Assembly: GCA_900540085.1 (NCBI GenBank)
Contig: UQEU01000004.1
Coordinates: forward strand, 1-64,000
From: an uncultured Eubacteriales bacterium
Lineage (GTDB): Bacteria; Bacillota; Clostridia; Oscillospirales; Acutalibacteraceae
Direction of reading: 5' to 3'
DNA length: 64,000 bases
Part shown: positions 24,757-32,080 of the stretch, piece after piece
Layout: every line of letters starts with the position of its first letter
Position numbering within the stretch: position 1 is the first letter of the stretch
The notes under the pieces: model-generated
The model's input: only the letters and a program-made list of their open reading frames with translations
Database searches by the model: none
What the model was told of the DNA's origin: nothing
Position numbers and translations under genes: made by a program

Positions 24757-25199
24757 AAGAGAGAAATACGAGGACACAAAATCCATAGTTCAGATTTTGC
24801 TTTTTTCATTTTTTCATTGAAGTTTGTCTGTACACTTTAATGTTTTTTAATCCTTTCTTTACTGAATATGGAACCTTATATTTTTCTTGGCAGTATGTCA
24901 TAAAATAAAAACACATCCCCCCTGTGAACAAAGGAATGTTTTCCCCCTTATCGCTCCTTTCAAATTTTCACATCATTCATTGTGTTATACAATGTGCATT
25001 TTCAGTGTTTTGATTTTACAATACTGCAATTGCCAAAAGCAATTTTTGTTTTACTCATAGCCGTTTATCCCCCCTAAAATAAACGGCTACCCCCCCTCAG
25101 ATAAACATGGTCGCCTCTCCTTCTCAGCGGCTGTGTTTATGATATATCACTTTTCATCCCCCAAAGAGAAAGCACGCAAAGCGTGCTTTCTCTTTTTTT
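24757..25199 (+). ncRNA. Candidate structured C-rich regulatory RNA downstream of spoVT
   Basis: No convincing ORF lies between spoVT and rlmH, yet the plus strand carries an ordered series of hairpins ending in a strong terminator. CACA/TGTG has six C in its loop (24912-24926). AAAGGA/TCCTTT has five C in its loop (24930-24960). CATTGT/ACAATG lies at 24978-24994 and AATTGC/GCAATT at 25028-25044. A 10-bp stem AGCCGTTTAT/ATAAACGGCT has loop CCCCCCTAAA (25059-25088). A linker with seven C follows (25090-25096). A 14-bp stem (25101-25114 with 25127-25140) has a loop containing CTCCTT. A five-C linker (25158-25162) precedes the terminator. The heptamer ATCCCCC occurs three times. This matches the general style of Firmicute C-rich antisense sRNAs. 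I cannot name a family. The 5' end is uncertain. Confidence 0.6.
25163..25199 (+). terminator. Strong intrinsic terminator ending the C-rich RNA
   Basis: The 15-bp perfect stem aaagagaaagcacgc / gcgtgctttctcttt has an AAA loop and is followed by more T on the plus strand. The minus-strand continuation is G-rich, not T-rich, so it acts for plus-strand transcription. Confidence 0.92.
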
Positions 25200-25233
25200 A
25201 CTGTTTTAATTTCAAAAACAAATTTAAACATAA

Positions 25234-25266
25234 AAAATAATCGCCGAACATTGTGTTTCGGCGATT
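25234..25266 (-). terminator. Intrinsic terminator of rlmH
   Basis: The minus-strand stem aatcgccgaa / ttcggcgatt is followed by a T-run. An almost identical hairpin ends the gene at 53.4 kb. Confidence 0.85.
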
Positions 25267-25272
25267 TTATAT

Positions 25273-25755
25273 TTATTTATGATACTTTCCGTTATTCATT
25301 ATTTGAAACGCTCTGTAAATCTGCTCAAGCAAAACAAGTCTTGCAAGTTGGTGTGGCAAAGTCATCTTTCCGAAACTGAGTTTGGTTTTTCCGAGTTTTT
25401 TAACACTGTCACTCAAACCAAACGAGCCGCCGATTACAAACACAATATTGTTAAACCCATTCAATGTGACATTTTCTATTTCTTTTGAAAAAGACGGACT
25501 GTCAAACTCTTTGCCCTCGATACAAAGAGGAAAAACAAAAGAGTCCTTTTTGATTTTTGACAAAATTCTTTTGCCCTCTTTTTCTATGACATTTGACACT
25601 TCTTTTTCAGACGGATTGTCCGAAATGCGTTCTTCTTTAATTTCAACAATATTAACTTTTGCATACGCACCAAGTCTTTTTAAATACTCCGAACAGCCAT
25701 CTTGTAAAAACTTTTCTTTAAGTTTTCCGACAGCAATAACATCTATATTAATCAT
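25273..25755 (-). CDS. rlmH: 23S rRNA (pseudouridine1915-N3)-methyltransferase RlmH
   Basis: RlmH is a SPOUT-class methyltransferase acting on helix 69 of 23S rRNA in the assembled ribosome. The 160 residues match the family. The knot motifs FVIGGSFGLSDSV and LSFGKMTLPHQLARLVLLEQIYRAFQI with the terminal YHK are all present. The ATG overlaps the stop of the MBL-fold hydrolase gene by four bases (ATGA), so the two are co-translated, an arrangement common in Firmicutes. Confidence 0.97.
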   Translation of the reverse strand: MINIDVIAVGKLKEKFLQDGCSEYLKRLGAYAKVNIVEIKEERISDNPSEKEVSNVIEKEGKRILSKIKKDSFVFPLCIEGKEFDSPSFSKEIENVTLNGFNNIVFVIGGSFGLSDSVKKLGKTKLSFGKMTLPHQLARLVLLEQIYRAFQIMNNGKYHK

Positions 25756-26540
25756 AACACAATAGGTCTTTCATCATTTTCTGTTTTTGAAACATAAAGT
25801 CTGTAATCCAAATTATTTTCTGCACCGATTTCATTGAAATATGAAAAAGCAGTATCTCTTGCAAGGTGAGGAAGATTGTTTTCTTTACTCAAGTGAGCCA
25901 AAACAACTCTTGTAAACTTATCTTTAACAAGTTCTGTCGCAAATTCCGAACAATCAACATTGCTCAAATGTCCGTTATCCGATAAAATTCGTTGCTTCAA
26001 AATATACGGATACGGTCCGCTTTCCACCATTTTTACTTCGTGATTTGACTCTATTACTGCCAAATCGCTTCCTTTTATCTTTTGCTTTGCTTCTTCGGGA
26101 ATATACCCTGTATCTGTACAAACAGATATTTTACGAGAGTCACTTGTTTCAATAGTATAGCCGACACAGGCAACGCTGTCGTGGCTCAACACAAACGGCT
26201 CAATTCTGAAATAGTCGTTTTCAAAAACCTTTTCTATCGGGCTTGCGTTGTACTTTCCGTTTACCGTACCGTTTTTTTCAAGCACGCTCAAACAGTCTTG
26301 ATGAGCATATGCATCAATGCCGTGCCTTGAACAAAAAACACGCAAACCAGCCGTATGGTCAATATGCTCGTGCGTTAAAAAAACAGCGTCTATTTTTGAA
26401 ATGTCAGCGTCAATATTATTGAGAGCTCCGTCAAGCCTTTTTGCAGACACTCCCGCGTCTATCAAAACAGCGTGTCCCGAACTTTCTATGTAAATTGAAT
26501 TTCCGCTGCTTCCCGAAAACAACTGACAAACTTTTGCCAT
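25752..26540 (-). CDS. MBL-fold metallohydrolase (YycJ/WalJ-like)
   Basis: The protein (262 residues) is a metallo-beta-lactamase-fold hydrolase of the YycJ/WalJ group. The metal-binding motif is THEHIDHTAG, preceded by LIDAGVSAKR and followed by VLSHDSV and VVLAHLSKENN. The ATG at 26540 has cggagg five bases upstream; an upstream TTG in frame lies at the ribosome binding site itself. It is immediately followed by rlmH with a four-base overlap, as in many Firmicutes. No walR/walK genes are nearby. The substrate is unknown, and a nuclease-like activity is suspected for the family. Confidence 0.88.
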   Translation of the reverse strand: MAKVCQLFSGSSGNSIYIESSGHAVLIDAGVSAKRLDGALNNIDADISKIDAVFLTHEHIDHTAGLRVFCSRHGIDAYAHQDCLSVLEKNGTVNGKYNASPIEKVFENDYFRIEPFVLSHDSVACVGYTIETSDSRKISVCTDTGYIPEEAKQKIKGSDLAVIESNHEVKMVESGPYPYILKQRILSDNGHLSNVDCSEFATELVKDKFTRVVLAHLSKENNLPHLARDTAFSYFNEIGAENNLDYRLYVSKTENDERPIVL

Positions 26541-26555
26541 ATAAACCTCCGACAA

Positions 26556-26583
26556 AAAAGGGCGTAAAAAAACGCCCTTATTT
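26556..26583 (-). terminator. Intrinsic terminator of murA
   Basis: The minus-strand stem aagggcgt / acgcccttt has a T6 loop and a trailing T-run. It is placed just upstream of the ribosome binding site of the MBL-fold gene, so that gene needs its own or a read-through transcript. Confidence 0.75.
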
Positions 26584-26649
26584 TTAAAATTATATAACTA
26601 AAAAAATATAAAATACTTTGATAATTCAAACTTAACGTATTTTATAAAA

Positions 26650-27948
26650 TCAACCGACCTCGCTGACAGACTGTGTATCTTCATACTTCACGCGTTTAAT
26701 ATCTGCACCGACAGAAGTCAATTTTTCTACTATATCTTCATATCCTCTGTCAATATACTGAATACTTTCAACAGTAGTTTCGCCGTTTGCAACAAGACCG
26801 GCAATAACCATAGCGGCTCCTGCTCTTAAATCGGTGGCTCTGACGCTTACGCCCGTCAAACTTTTAACACCTGAAATAACAGCGGTTTTACCGTCAACCT
26901 GAATATCAGCGCCCATTCTCACCAACTGACCGACATATTGAAAACGATTATCCCAAACACTTTCGCTCAAAATACTCGTACCGTCGGCAATAGCCAAAAC
27001 AACTGCCATTTGCGGCTGCATATCAGTCGGAAATCCCGGATGAGGCATAGTTTTAACATTACACTTTTTCAAATTGAAATGTTTTCTGTTTCTTGCAACT
27101 CTTACCGAGTCATCATACTCTATGATAGTAGCACCTGCTTCTTCAAGTTTTGCACTTATAGACTCCAAATGCTTTGGTATTACATTTTTAATAAGAACAT
27201 TGCCACCGCAAGCCGCTGCAGCAACCATATATGTGCCTGCTTCAATTTGGTCAGGGATGATTGAATATGAGCAACTGTGAAGTTGTTCCACACCTTTAAT
27301 TTTGATAGTGTCTGTACCTGCGCCTCTGATATCTGCACCCATTGAGTTCAAAAACAATGCAAGGTCAACAATATGAGGTTCTTTAGCGGCATTTTCAATG
27401 ACTGTAAGCCCCTGTGCCAAAACAGACGCAAGCATAACATTCATAGTGGCACCGACAGAAACCATATCCATATATACAGATGCACCGACAAGTTTTTCGG
27501 CATTTGCACAAACCATACCGTTTACAACTTCTACTTGTGCACCCAAAGCCTCGAAACCTTTGATATGCAAATCTATCGGTCGAACACCGAAATCGCATCC
27601 TCCGGGCATAGCAACGCAAGCCCTTTTAAACTTACCGAGCATAGCACCTATAAAATAGTAACTTGCTCTGCACTTTGACGCAAGTTCATAGGGTACAGAA
27701 CTGTTAGGGTTTAAAGTTGTAGCATCAATCTCAACAGTATGTTTATTGATATATTTAACCTTAGCTCCCATTTCGCTGATGATTTTTATAATTAAATTCA
27801 CATCGCTTATATCCGGCAGATTTTCGATGCGAACAGGCTCAGATGCAAGAATTGCCGCAGGAAGAATTGCAACGGCTGCATTTTTGGCACCTGAAATGTT
27901 AATTTCTCCAAAAAGTTCATTACCGCCGTTAATTACAAATTTTTCCAA
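26650..27948 (-). CDS. murA: UDP-N-acetylglucosamine 1-carboxyvinyltransferase
   Basis: MurA transfers enolpyruvate to UDP-GlcNAc, the first committed step of peptidoglycan synthesis and the fosfomycin target. The protein (432 residues) has the N-terminal SGAKNAAVAILPA and the active-site loop MPGGCDFGVRPIDLHIKG with cysteine 118 (equivalent of Cys115), implying normal fosfomycin sensitivity at the target. The C-terminal DLRAGAAMVIAGL is present. The frame opens at GTG 27957 overlapping the ribosome binding site. The TTG at 27948 has proper spacing from agagg and is preferred. Confidence 0.95.
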   Translation of the reverse strand: MEKFVINGGNELFGEINISGAKNAAVAILPAAILASEPVRIENLPDISDVNLIIKIISEMGAKVKYINKHTVEIDATTLNPNSSVPYELASKCRASYYFIGAMLGKFKRACVAMPGGCDFGVRPIDLHIKGFEALGAQVEVVNGMVCANAEKLVGASVYMDMVSVGATMNVMLASVLAQGLTVIENAAKEPHIVDLALFLNSMGADIRGAGTDTIKIKGVEQLHSCSYSIIPDQIEAGTYMVAAAACGGNVLIKNVIPKHLESISAKLEEAGATIIEYDDSVRVARNRKHFNLKKCNVKTMPHPGFPTDMQPQMAVVLAIADGTSILSESVWDNRFQYVGQLVRMGADIQVDGKTAVISGVKSLTGVSVRATDLRAGAAMVIAGLVANGETTVESIQYIDRGYEDIVEKLTSVGADIKRVKYEDTQSVSEVG

Positions 27949-28110
27949 GGCTTTCACCTCTTCTTTTTTAAATATTTCTCTATAAATATCGTTTACTAAC
28001 TATAACGCAATATACTATTAAATAACATTATATATAATAACAAATTTGTAATAAAAATAAAAGCGTTTTTTACAAAATTTAATAATATTATTAAAATAAG
28101 ACAAATTTAA

Positions 28111-28139
28111 TTGAAAAATCACCTGTTGTATGATAAAAT
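28111..28139 (+). promoter_or_regulatory. Promoter of the first GH20 gene
   Basis: TTGAAA (28111-28116), a 17-bp spacer and TAAAAT (28134-28139) lie about 37 bases before the start codon. The rest of the 27949-28175 gap is AT-rich with no other feature seen. Confidence 0.75.
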
Positions 28140-28175
28140 TTAGATAATAATTTAAAAAATTGAAAGGATTTTGTA

Positions 28176-29681
28176 ATGAAAATTATACCACAGCCGCAAA
28201 AAATATCTTTTGATGAAAATGTAAAATTTGATTTTTCAAAAATTCTTTTAGAAAAAAACAGATTAAGTCAAAATGCAAAAGACGATTTTTTGAATTTTAC
28301 AAAAAAACTTGAAATTAAAACCGCTAAAGAAGAAAACATCTTATTTTTTAACGATGACACAATCGCTGAAGAAGGATATAAAATCGAAGTTGACAGAAAA
28401 ATCTCCATTTACGCATCAAGTGCGTCAGGTGAATTTTACGCACTTCAAACTCTCAAACAAATGCTTTTTGAGTACAAAAACAACTTGCCTAAAACAACGA
28501 TTGAAGACTGTCCGAAGTTTGCATACAGAGGTTTTATGCTCGATGTCGGAAGATATTTTTACAGCGTAAGCGATATTAAAAAATTCCTTGACGATATGGC
28601 TTTGCAAAAGTTGAACTGGTTTCATTTTCATCTTACAGAGGACCAAGGCTGGAGAGTTGAAATAAAAAAATATCCGTTGCTTACAGAAATAGGTTCACGC
28701 AGAAGTCATACAAATTTCAACAATAAAGCACACGGCGGTTACTACACGCAAGAAGATATTAAAGAAATTGTTGAGTACGCACACTCAAAATACATTAAAA
28801 TTATGCCTGAAATTGATATTCCCGGTCATTCAAGGGCAGCTATTGCGGCGTATCCAGAGCTTTGCTGTTTCAACAGAGAATTGCCTGTTGCAACACATTG
28901 GGGCGTAAAACACGACATTCTTTGTGCAGGAAAAGAGTCTGTTTACCAATTTGTTTTTAATGTTATTGACGAACTGTTGGAATTATTCCCTGACGGATAT
29001 ATACATATCGGCGGAGACGAAGTTTTCAAACATCGTTGGAAAATATGTCCCGAATGTCAAAAAACAATCAAAGAAAACGGACTTAAAAATGAAACAGAAC
29101 TTCAAGAATACTTTATGAACAAAGTCTATGATTATTTGAAGAAAAAAGGCGTTGATAAAGTATTTATGTGGAACTTTGACGGTCTTAACCCAACAATTTT
29201 AAATAAAGACATTGGATTTTCTTTATGCGGCGGAGAAGAGAAAGAAAGATTTTTTGTTGACACATCTACAAAAGCGTATTATTTAGACTTTCCTTACGGA
29301 TATATTTCATTAAAAGACTCTTGCGAGCATAAAATTGATGAAAACGCTATGGGCGGAGAAGCAGAGATTTGGTGCGAATACATACCTAACAAACAAAAGT
29401 CGGATATTATGACCTATCCGAGAATTTTAGGTCTTGTTGAAAGCGTATGGAACGGCAACTGCGACTACAATTCTGCTTTAGAAAAACTTGACTTTTACTA
29501 TTCATATATCGAAAAGAACGGAATTAATCACTCCGTTTCCGATGCAAAACTCAACCCGAAAGGTTTGAGAAAGTTTTTTGAAATACTTTTGTTTGAACGC
29601 AGACAGTTGACATGGGAAGGCGTACACAACATTTTTGACGACTTAAAAGTTGAAAGACAGGCAAAAAAATCAGCAAAGTAA
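28176..29681 (+). CDS. Family 20 glycosyl hydrolase (beta-N-acetylhexosaminidase), paralogue 1
   Basis: GH20 enzymes release terminal GlcNAc or GalNAc by substrate-assisted catalysis. The 501-residue protein has the small N-terminal GH20b domain (about 1-105), then the catalytic barrel with YRGFMLDVGR, FHFHLTEDQGWRVE, MPEIDIPGHSRA and the catalytic pair D281-E282 in HIGGDE. There is no signal peptide or membrane anchor, so it should act in the cytoplasm on imported oligosaccharides or recycled wall fragments. The ribosome binding site is gaaagg. A second copy lies at 51.9 kb. nagA, which would process the released GlcNAc after phosphorylation, is at 42.1 kb. Confidence 0.92.
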   Translation: MKIIPQPQKISFDENVKFDFSKILLEKNRLSQNAKDDFLNFTKKLEIKTAKEENILFFNDDTIAEEGYKIEVDRKISIYASSASGEFYALQTLKQMLFEYKNNLPKTTIEDCPKFAYRGFMLDVGRYFYSVSDIKKFLDDMALQKLNWFHFHLTEDQGWRVEIKKYPLLTEIGSRRSHTNFNNKAHGGYYTQEDIKEIVEYAHSKYIKIMPEIDIPGHSRAAIAAYPELCCFNRELPVATHWGVKHDILCAGKESVYQFVFNVIDELLELFPDGYIHIGGDEVFKHRWKICPECQKTIKENGLKNETELQEYFMNKVYDYLKKKGVDKVFMWNFDGLNPTILNKDIGFSLCGGEEKERFFVDTSTKAYYLDFPYGYISLKDSCEHKIDENAMGGEAEIWCEYIPNKQKSDIMTYPRILGLVESVWNGNCDYNSALEKLDFYYSYIEKNGINHSVSDAKLNPKGLRKFFEILLFERRQLTWEGVHNIFDDLKVERQAKKSAK

Positions 29682-29713
29682 CAAAATAAATATTTTTTAA
29701 AAACATTTATTCA

Positions 29714-29747
29714 AAAAAACGGTGCAGTTTAAAACTGCACCGTTTTT
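29714..29747. terminator. Bidirectional terminator between GH20 and the metallophosphoesterase gene
   Basis: The 16-bp arms aaaaacggtgcagttt and aaactgcaccgttttt form a near-perfect palindrome, serving two convergent genes. Confidence 0.9.
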
Positions 29748-29769
29748 ATTATACATTATATTTTATTGT

Positions 29770-31242
29770 TTATGCGGCAGGTTTTACCCACTGAATTTCT
29801 CCGACAAGTGCGTCTTCACTGTAATGATTATACGAATCAATAGCATACACTTCTACTGTATATTTTGCACTCGGCAGATTTTTATCAAGTGCAAGACTCA
29901 CTTCTTTTGACATATCGGCAATTCCGCTTGTAAAATCTGTATAGTACAAATATGTGTACATTCTGCCCGTTGCTTCATCTGTCAATCTGACATCGTAAGA
30001 ATGAACGAAGTCAGGATGAACCGCTGCCGTAAATTTGATACCCGGAAGAGTTTTTTCATTATCACTCGGCAAATAAGATTTTATAAACGGCTCGTATTTA
30101 ATTTTTGATTTTTTGGGAAACTCGGGAGCAGTTGCCTTTGATTCCAAAATGTTTTTTCTGTAAACAAATGTACCTTTTTCCAAAGGATACGATAAAGTCC
30201 ATCGCATATTTGCTTTTTCTTCTTTATTTTTGGCAACATTCCATCTTTCAACAACAGTGTTTTCTGCGCCTATATTCATTATAAGACACATAGGATAATC
30301 TGTCGAATACGCAGGAAGATTTGTTTCAGTATTCAAAAACGGATCGAATTTGCCGTCTTCAAGTGATACACCCGATGTACTTTGTGCCGAAAATGCCGTG
30401 ATATTTTTTTGACTGATTGACCTTTCGTCAAGAACAGAATAATTACTGCTGCCCGTTATCAAAACAACATTTTCATACTTCGACAATACTTTTGTAAGGT
30501 TTTCGTCCGACTGCTCGTTTGAACCGATAACGCTGTCTTCCACGCTGTGATGAGAAACAACGAATATCGGATTGCCGGGTTTTGTGTCGTTTTTTGCGTC
30601 TTCAAGTTCTTTTTCAAGCCACTCTGTAACTTTTTCCGAATAGCCGTTTTCAGCACCCATTTTATCCGGACTTACGCCGATAAAATGAAAACCGTTCACT
30701 TTACAGTGAGTCCACGGAGAAGTATCAAGTTTCATTGAAAAAGTCCTTTGTTTTTGGACATTGTTACCGTTGTCTTTTTCTGAAATCAAGTCTTGATTGC
30801 CCATAATATTCAAAAAAATCGGTCTTGCGTTTTTTTCTGGAAAGACACTGTTTACCGTGTCTTTATAGACTCCGTAAGCATATCCGCTGTTTTTTTGAGC
30901 AATATCGCCTGCATTGATAATCATATCTACTCCTTGAGATTTAAAGACCTCAAGTGTTTTTTTCAGATTTTCAACATACAGAACATTGTCATCTTTATTG
31001 CTTTGAAGTTGGTTATTGCTCATCACTCCGACACGCAAAACTTCACCGTTTCCGACATTGTTGTACACCTGAAGTTTATCTTTTGACGGCGAAACCCATC
31101 TAAAAGGAATGGCGTAGCACAAAAATGCAATAATAATAACCAAAGCAACTGAAACGCAAACAGACGCAATCTTTTTCTTTTTAAGTTTTTTTGTTCTCAT
31201 TTCTTGTCTTAAAGCATTTCTTTCTTCTTCACTTTTCGGCAT
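29770..31242 (-). CDS. Membrane-anchored metallophosphoesterase-like protein with degenerate motifs
   Basis: The 490-residue protein has a Lys-rich cytoplasmic start, one transmembrane helix (about residues 25-45) and an extracellular calcineurin-like domain. The five phosphoesterase motifs are recognisable but altered. The first, normally DxH, reads N76-N-Q78 in VMSNNQ. GDxxx is kept as INAGDIAQ. GNH(D/E) reads IMGNQD, the single His motif is VVSHHSV, and GHxH reads GSSN. Two C-terminal segments (about 370-490) look like beta-rich ligand or fibronectin-like modules. It lies 37 bases after a TetR-type gene. It may be a binding protein or a weakly active hydrolase. The ribosome binding site is gagggg. 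Confidence 0.7.
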   Translation of the reverse strand: MPKSEEERNALRQEMRTKKLKKKKIASVCVSVALVIIIAFLCYAIPFRWVSPSKDKLQVYNNVGNGEVLRVGVMSNNQLQSNKDDNVLYVENLKKTLEVFKSQGVDMIINAGDIAQKNSGYAYGVYKDTVNSVFPEKNARPIFLNIMGNQDLISEKDNGNNVQKQRTFSMKLDTSPWTHCKVNGFHFIGVSPDKMGAENGYSEKVTEWLEKELEDAKNDTKPGNPIFVVSHHSVEDSVIGSNEQSDENLTKVLSKYENVVLITGSSNYSVLDERSISQKNITAFSAQSTSGVSLEDGKFDPFLNTETNLPAYSTDYPMCLIMNIGAENTVVERWNVAKNKEEKANMRWTLSYPLEKGTFVYRKNILESKATAPEFPKKSKIKYEPFIKSYLPSDNEKTLPGIKFTAAVHPDFVHSYDVRLTDEATGRMYTYLYYTDFTSGIADMSKEVSLALDKNLPSAKYTVEVYAIDSYNHYSEDALVGEIQWVKPAA

Positions 31243-31279
31243 AATATCCCCTCTTTCCGAAAACAGAAATCAAAAAAAC

Positions 31280-31825
31280 TCATTCTTCACAACTGCCGAG
31301 TGCCTTCATAAAAGGATTAAAGCAGTTGCAGAGTTTTTTAACATCTGTTTCATATTTAACATTTCCGTATTGAACATTTTGTATTATAAATCCGGCAATA
31401 GCCATAGAATTGAACTCAAGAGCAATTCTTTTATCATCGGGTTTAAGCAAACTGAATTCCAATTCATTTTCAAAACAGTTCAATACAAATTTCTGCACCC
31501 ATCTTAAAATAACAGCCTCTGCGTAAACACGCTTGCTTGAATTTAAAACAGGCTTTATATATTTTTCATTTTCTTTTGTAAAAACAAAATACGCCTCAAT
31601 TATTTCGTCTATTTTATTTATACCTTTGATTTTTTCCTGCATAGAATTCATTATACTTTCTATGTAAAACTCAATCATCTTGTCTATATTACTGAAATGA
31701 TAGTAAAAGCTCTGTCTTGACAAGCCTGTTTTTTCTGAAATATCGGTTACCGTAATACTATCTACGGGACATATATTTGAGAGTTCGCAAAACGCCTGCA
31801 ATATCTTGCTTTTTGTAATATTCAA
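31280..31825 (-). CDS. TetR/AcrR-family transcriptional regulator
   Basis: The 181-residue protein has an N-terminal helix-turn-helix of TetR type: ITVTDISEKTGLSRQSFYYHF at about residues 24-44, quoted across the recognition helix. A helical ligand-binding and dimerisation domain follows. The only in-frame start with a ribosome binding site is TTG at 31825, with ggagg about 12 bases upstream, a long spacing that suggests weak translation. A 16-bp palindrome overlapping its promoter is a likely autoregulatory operator. The downstream metallophosphoesterase gene is a probable co-transcribed target. The ligand is unknown. Confidence 0.85.
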   Translation of the reverse strand: MNITKSKILQAFCELSNICPVDSITVTDISEKTGLSRQSFYYHFSNIDKMIEFYIESIMNSMQEKIKGINKIDEIIEAYFVFTKENEKYIKPVLNSSKRVYAEAVILRWVQKFVLNCFENELEFSLLKPDDKRIALEFNSMAIAGFIIQNVQYGNVKYETDVKKLCNCFNPFMKALGSCEE

Positions 31826-31879
31826 TTTAAATTTAAACCTCCGTCTAATGAAAGTAATAATAAATATTAATACAACACC

Positions 31880-31919
31880 ATATTATAGATAATATATCAT
31901 AATTATTGTAGTTTTTCAA
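31880..31919 (-). promoter_or_regulatory. Promoter and candidate operator of the TetR-type gene
   Basis: On the minus strand TTGAAA (31914-31919) and TATATT (31891-31896) have 17-bp spacing. A perfect palindrome ATATTAT-AG-ATAATAT (31880-31895) covers the -10 region, where TetR-type repressors typically bind. Confidence 0.55.
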
Positions 31920-32080
31920 TATTTTTTACCGTTTTGTTCAAGGTATGTACTGAAAAATACGCTTATGATACAGCATAATTATTAAATGTTTGTGAATTAA
32001 TGATTATTAAGAATTTTTTTAATGAAATACTGAAAATCAGGTGTTATAATATGCTCACAAATCAAAAAGGTCGTGTAAAA

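Noticed and set aside
24777..24850. Two AT-rich hairpins with T-runs early in the candidate RNA
   Set aside because: They could be weak terminators splitting the transcript, but stems are short and AT-only. Not listed as separate terminators, though they make the RNA's 5' end uncertain.
24868..24903. 11-codon ORF (MEPYIFLGSMS) within the C-rich RNA region
   Set aside because: No ribosome binding site and very short; more likely chance in AT-rich sequence.
27395..27619. Cysteine- and arginine-rich 74-residue reading frame inside murA
   Set aside because: It is a shadow of murA on the same strand in another frame; the odd composition comes from murA codons, and there is no ribosome binding site.
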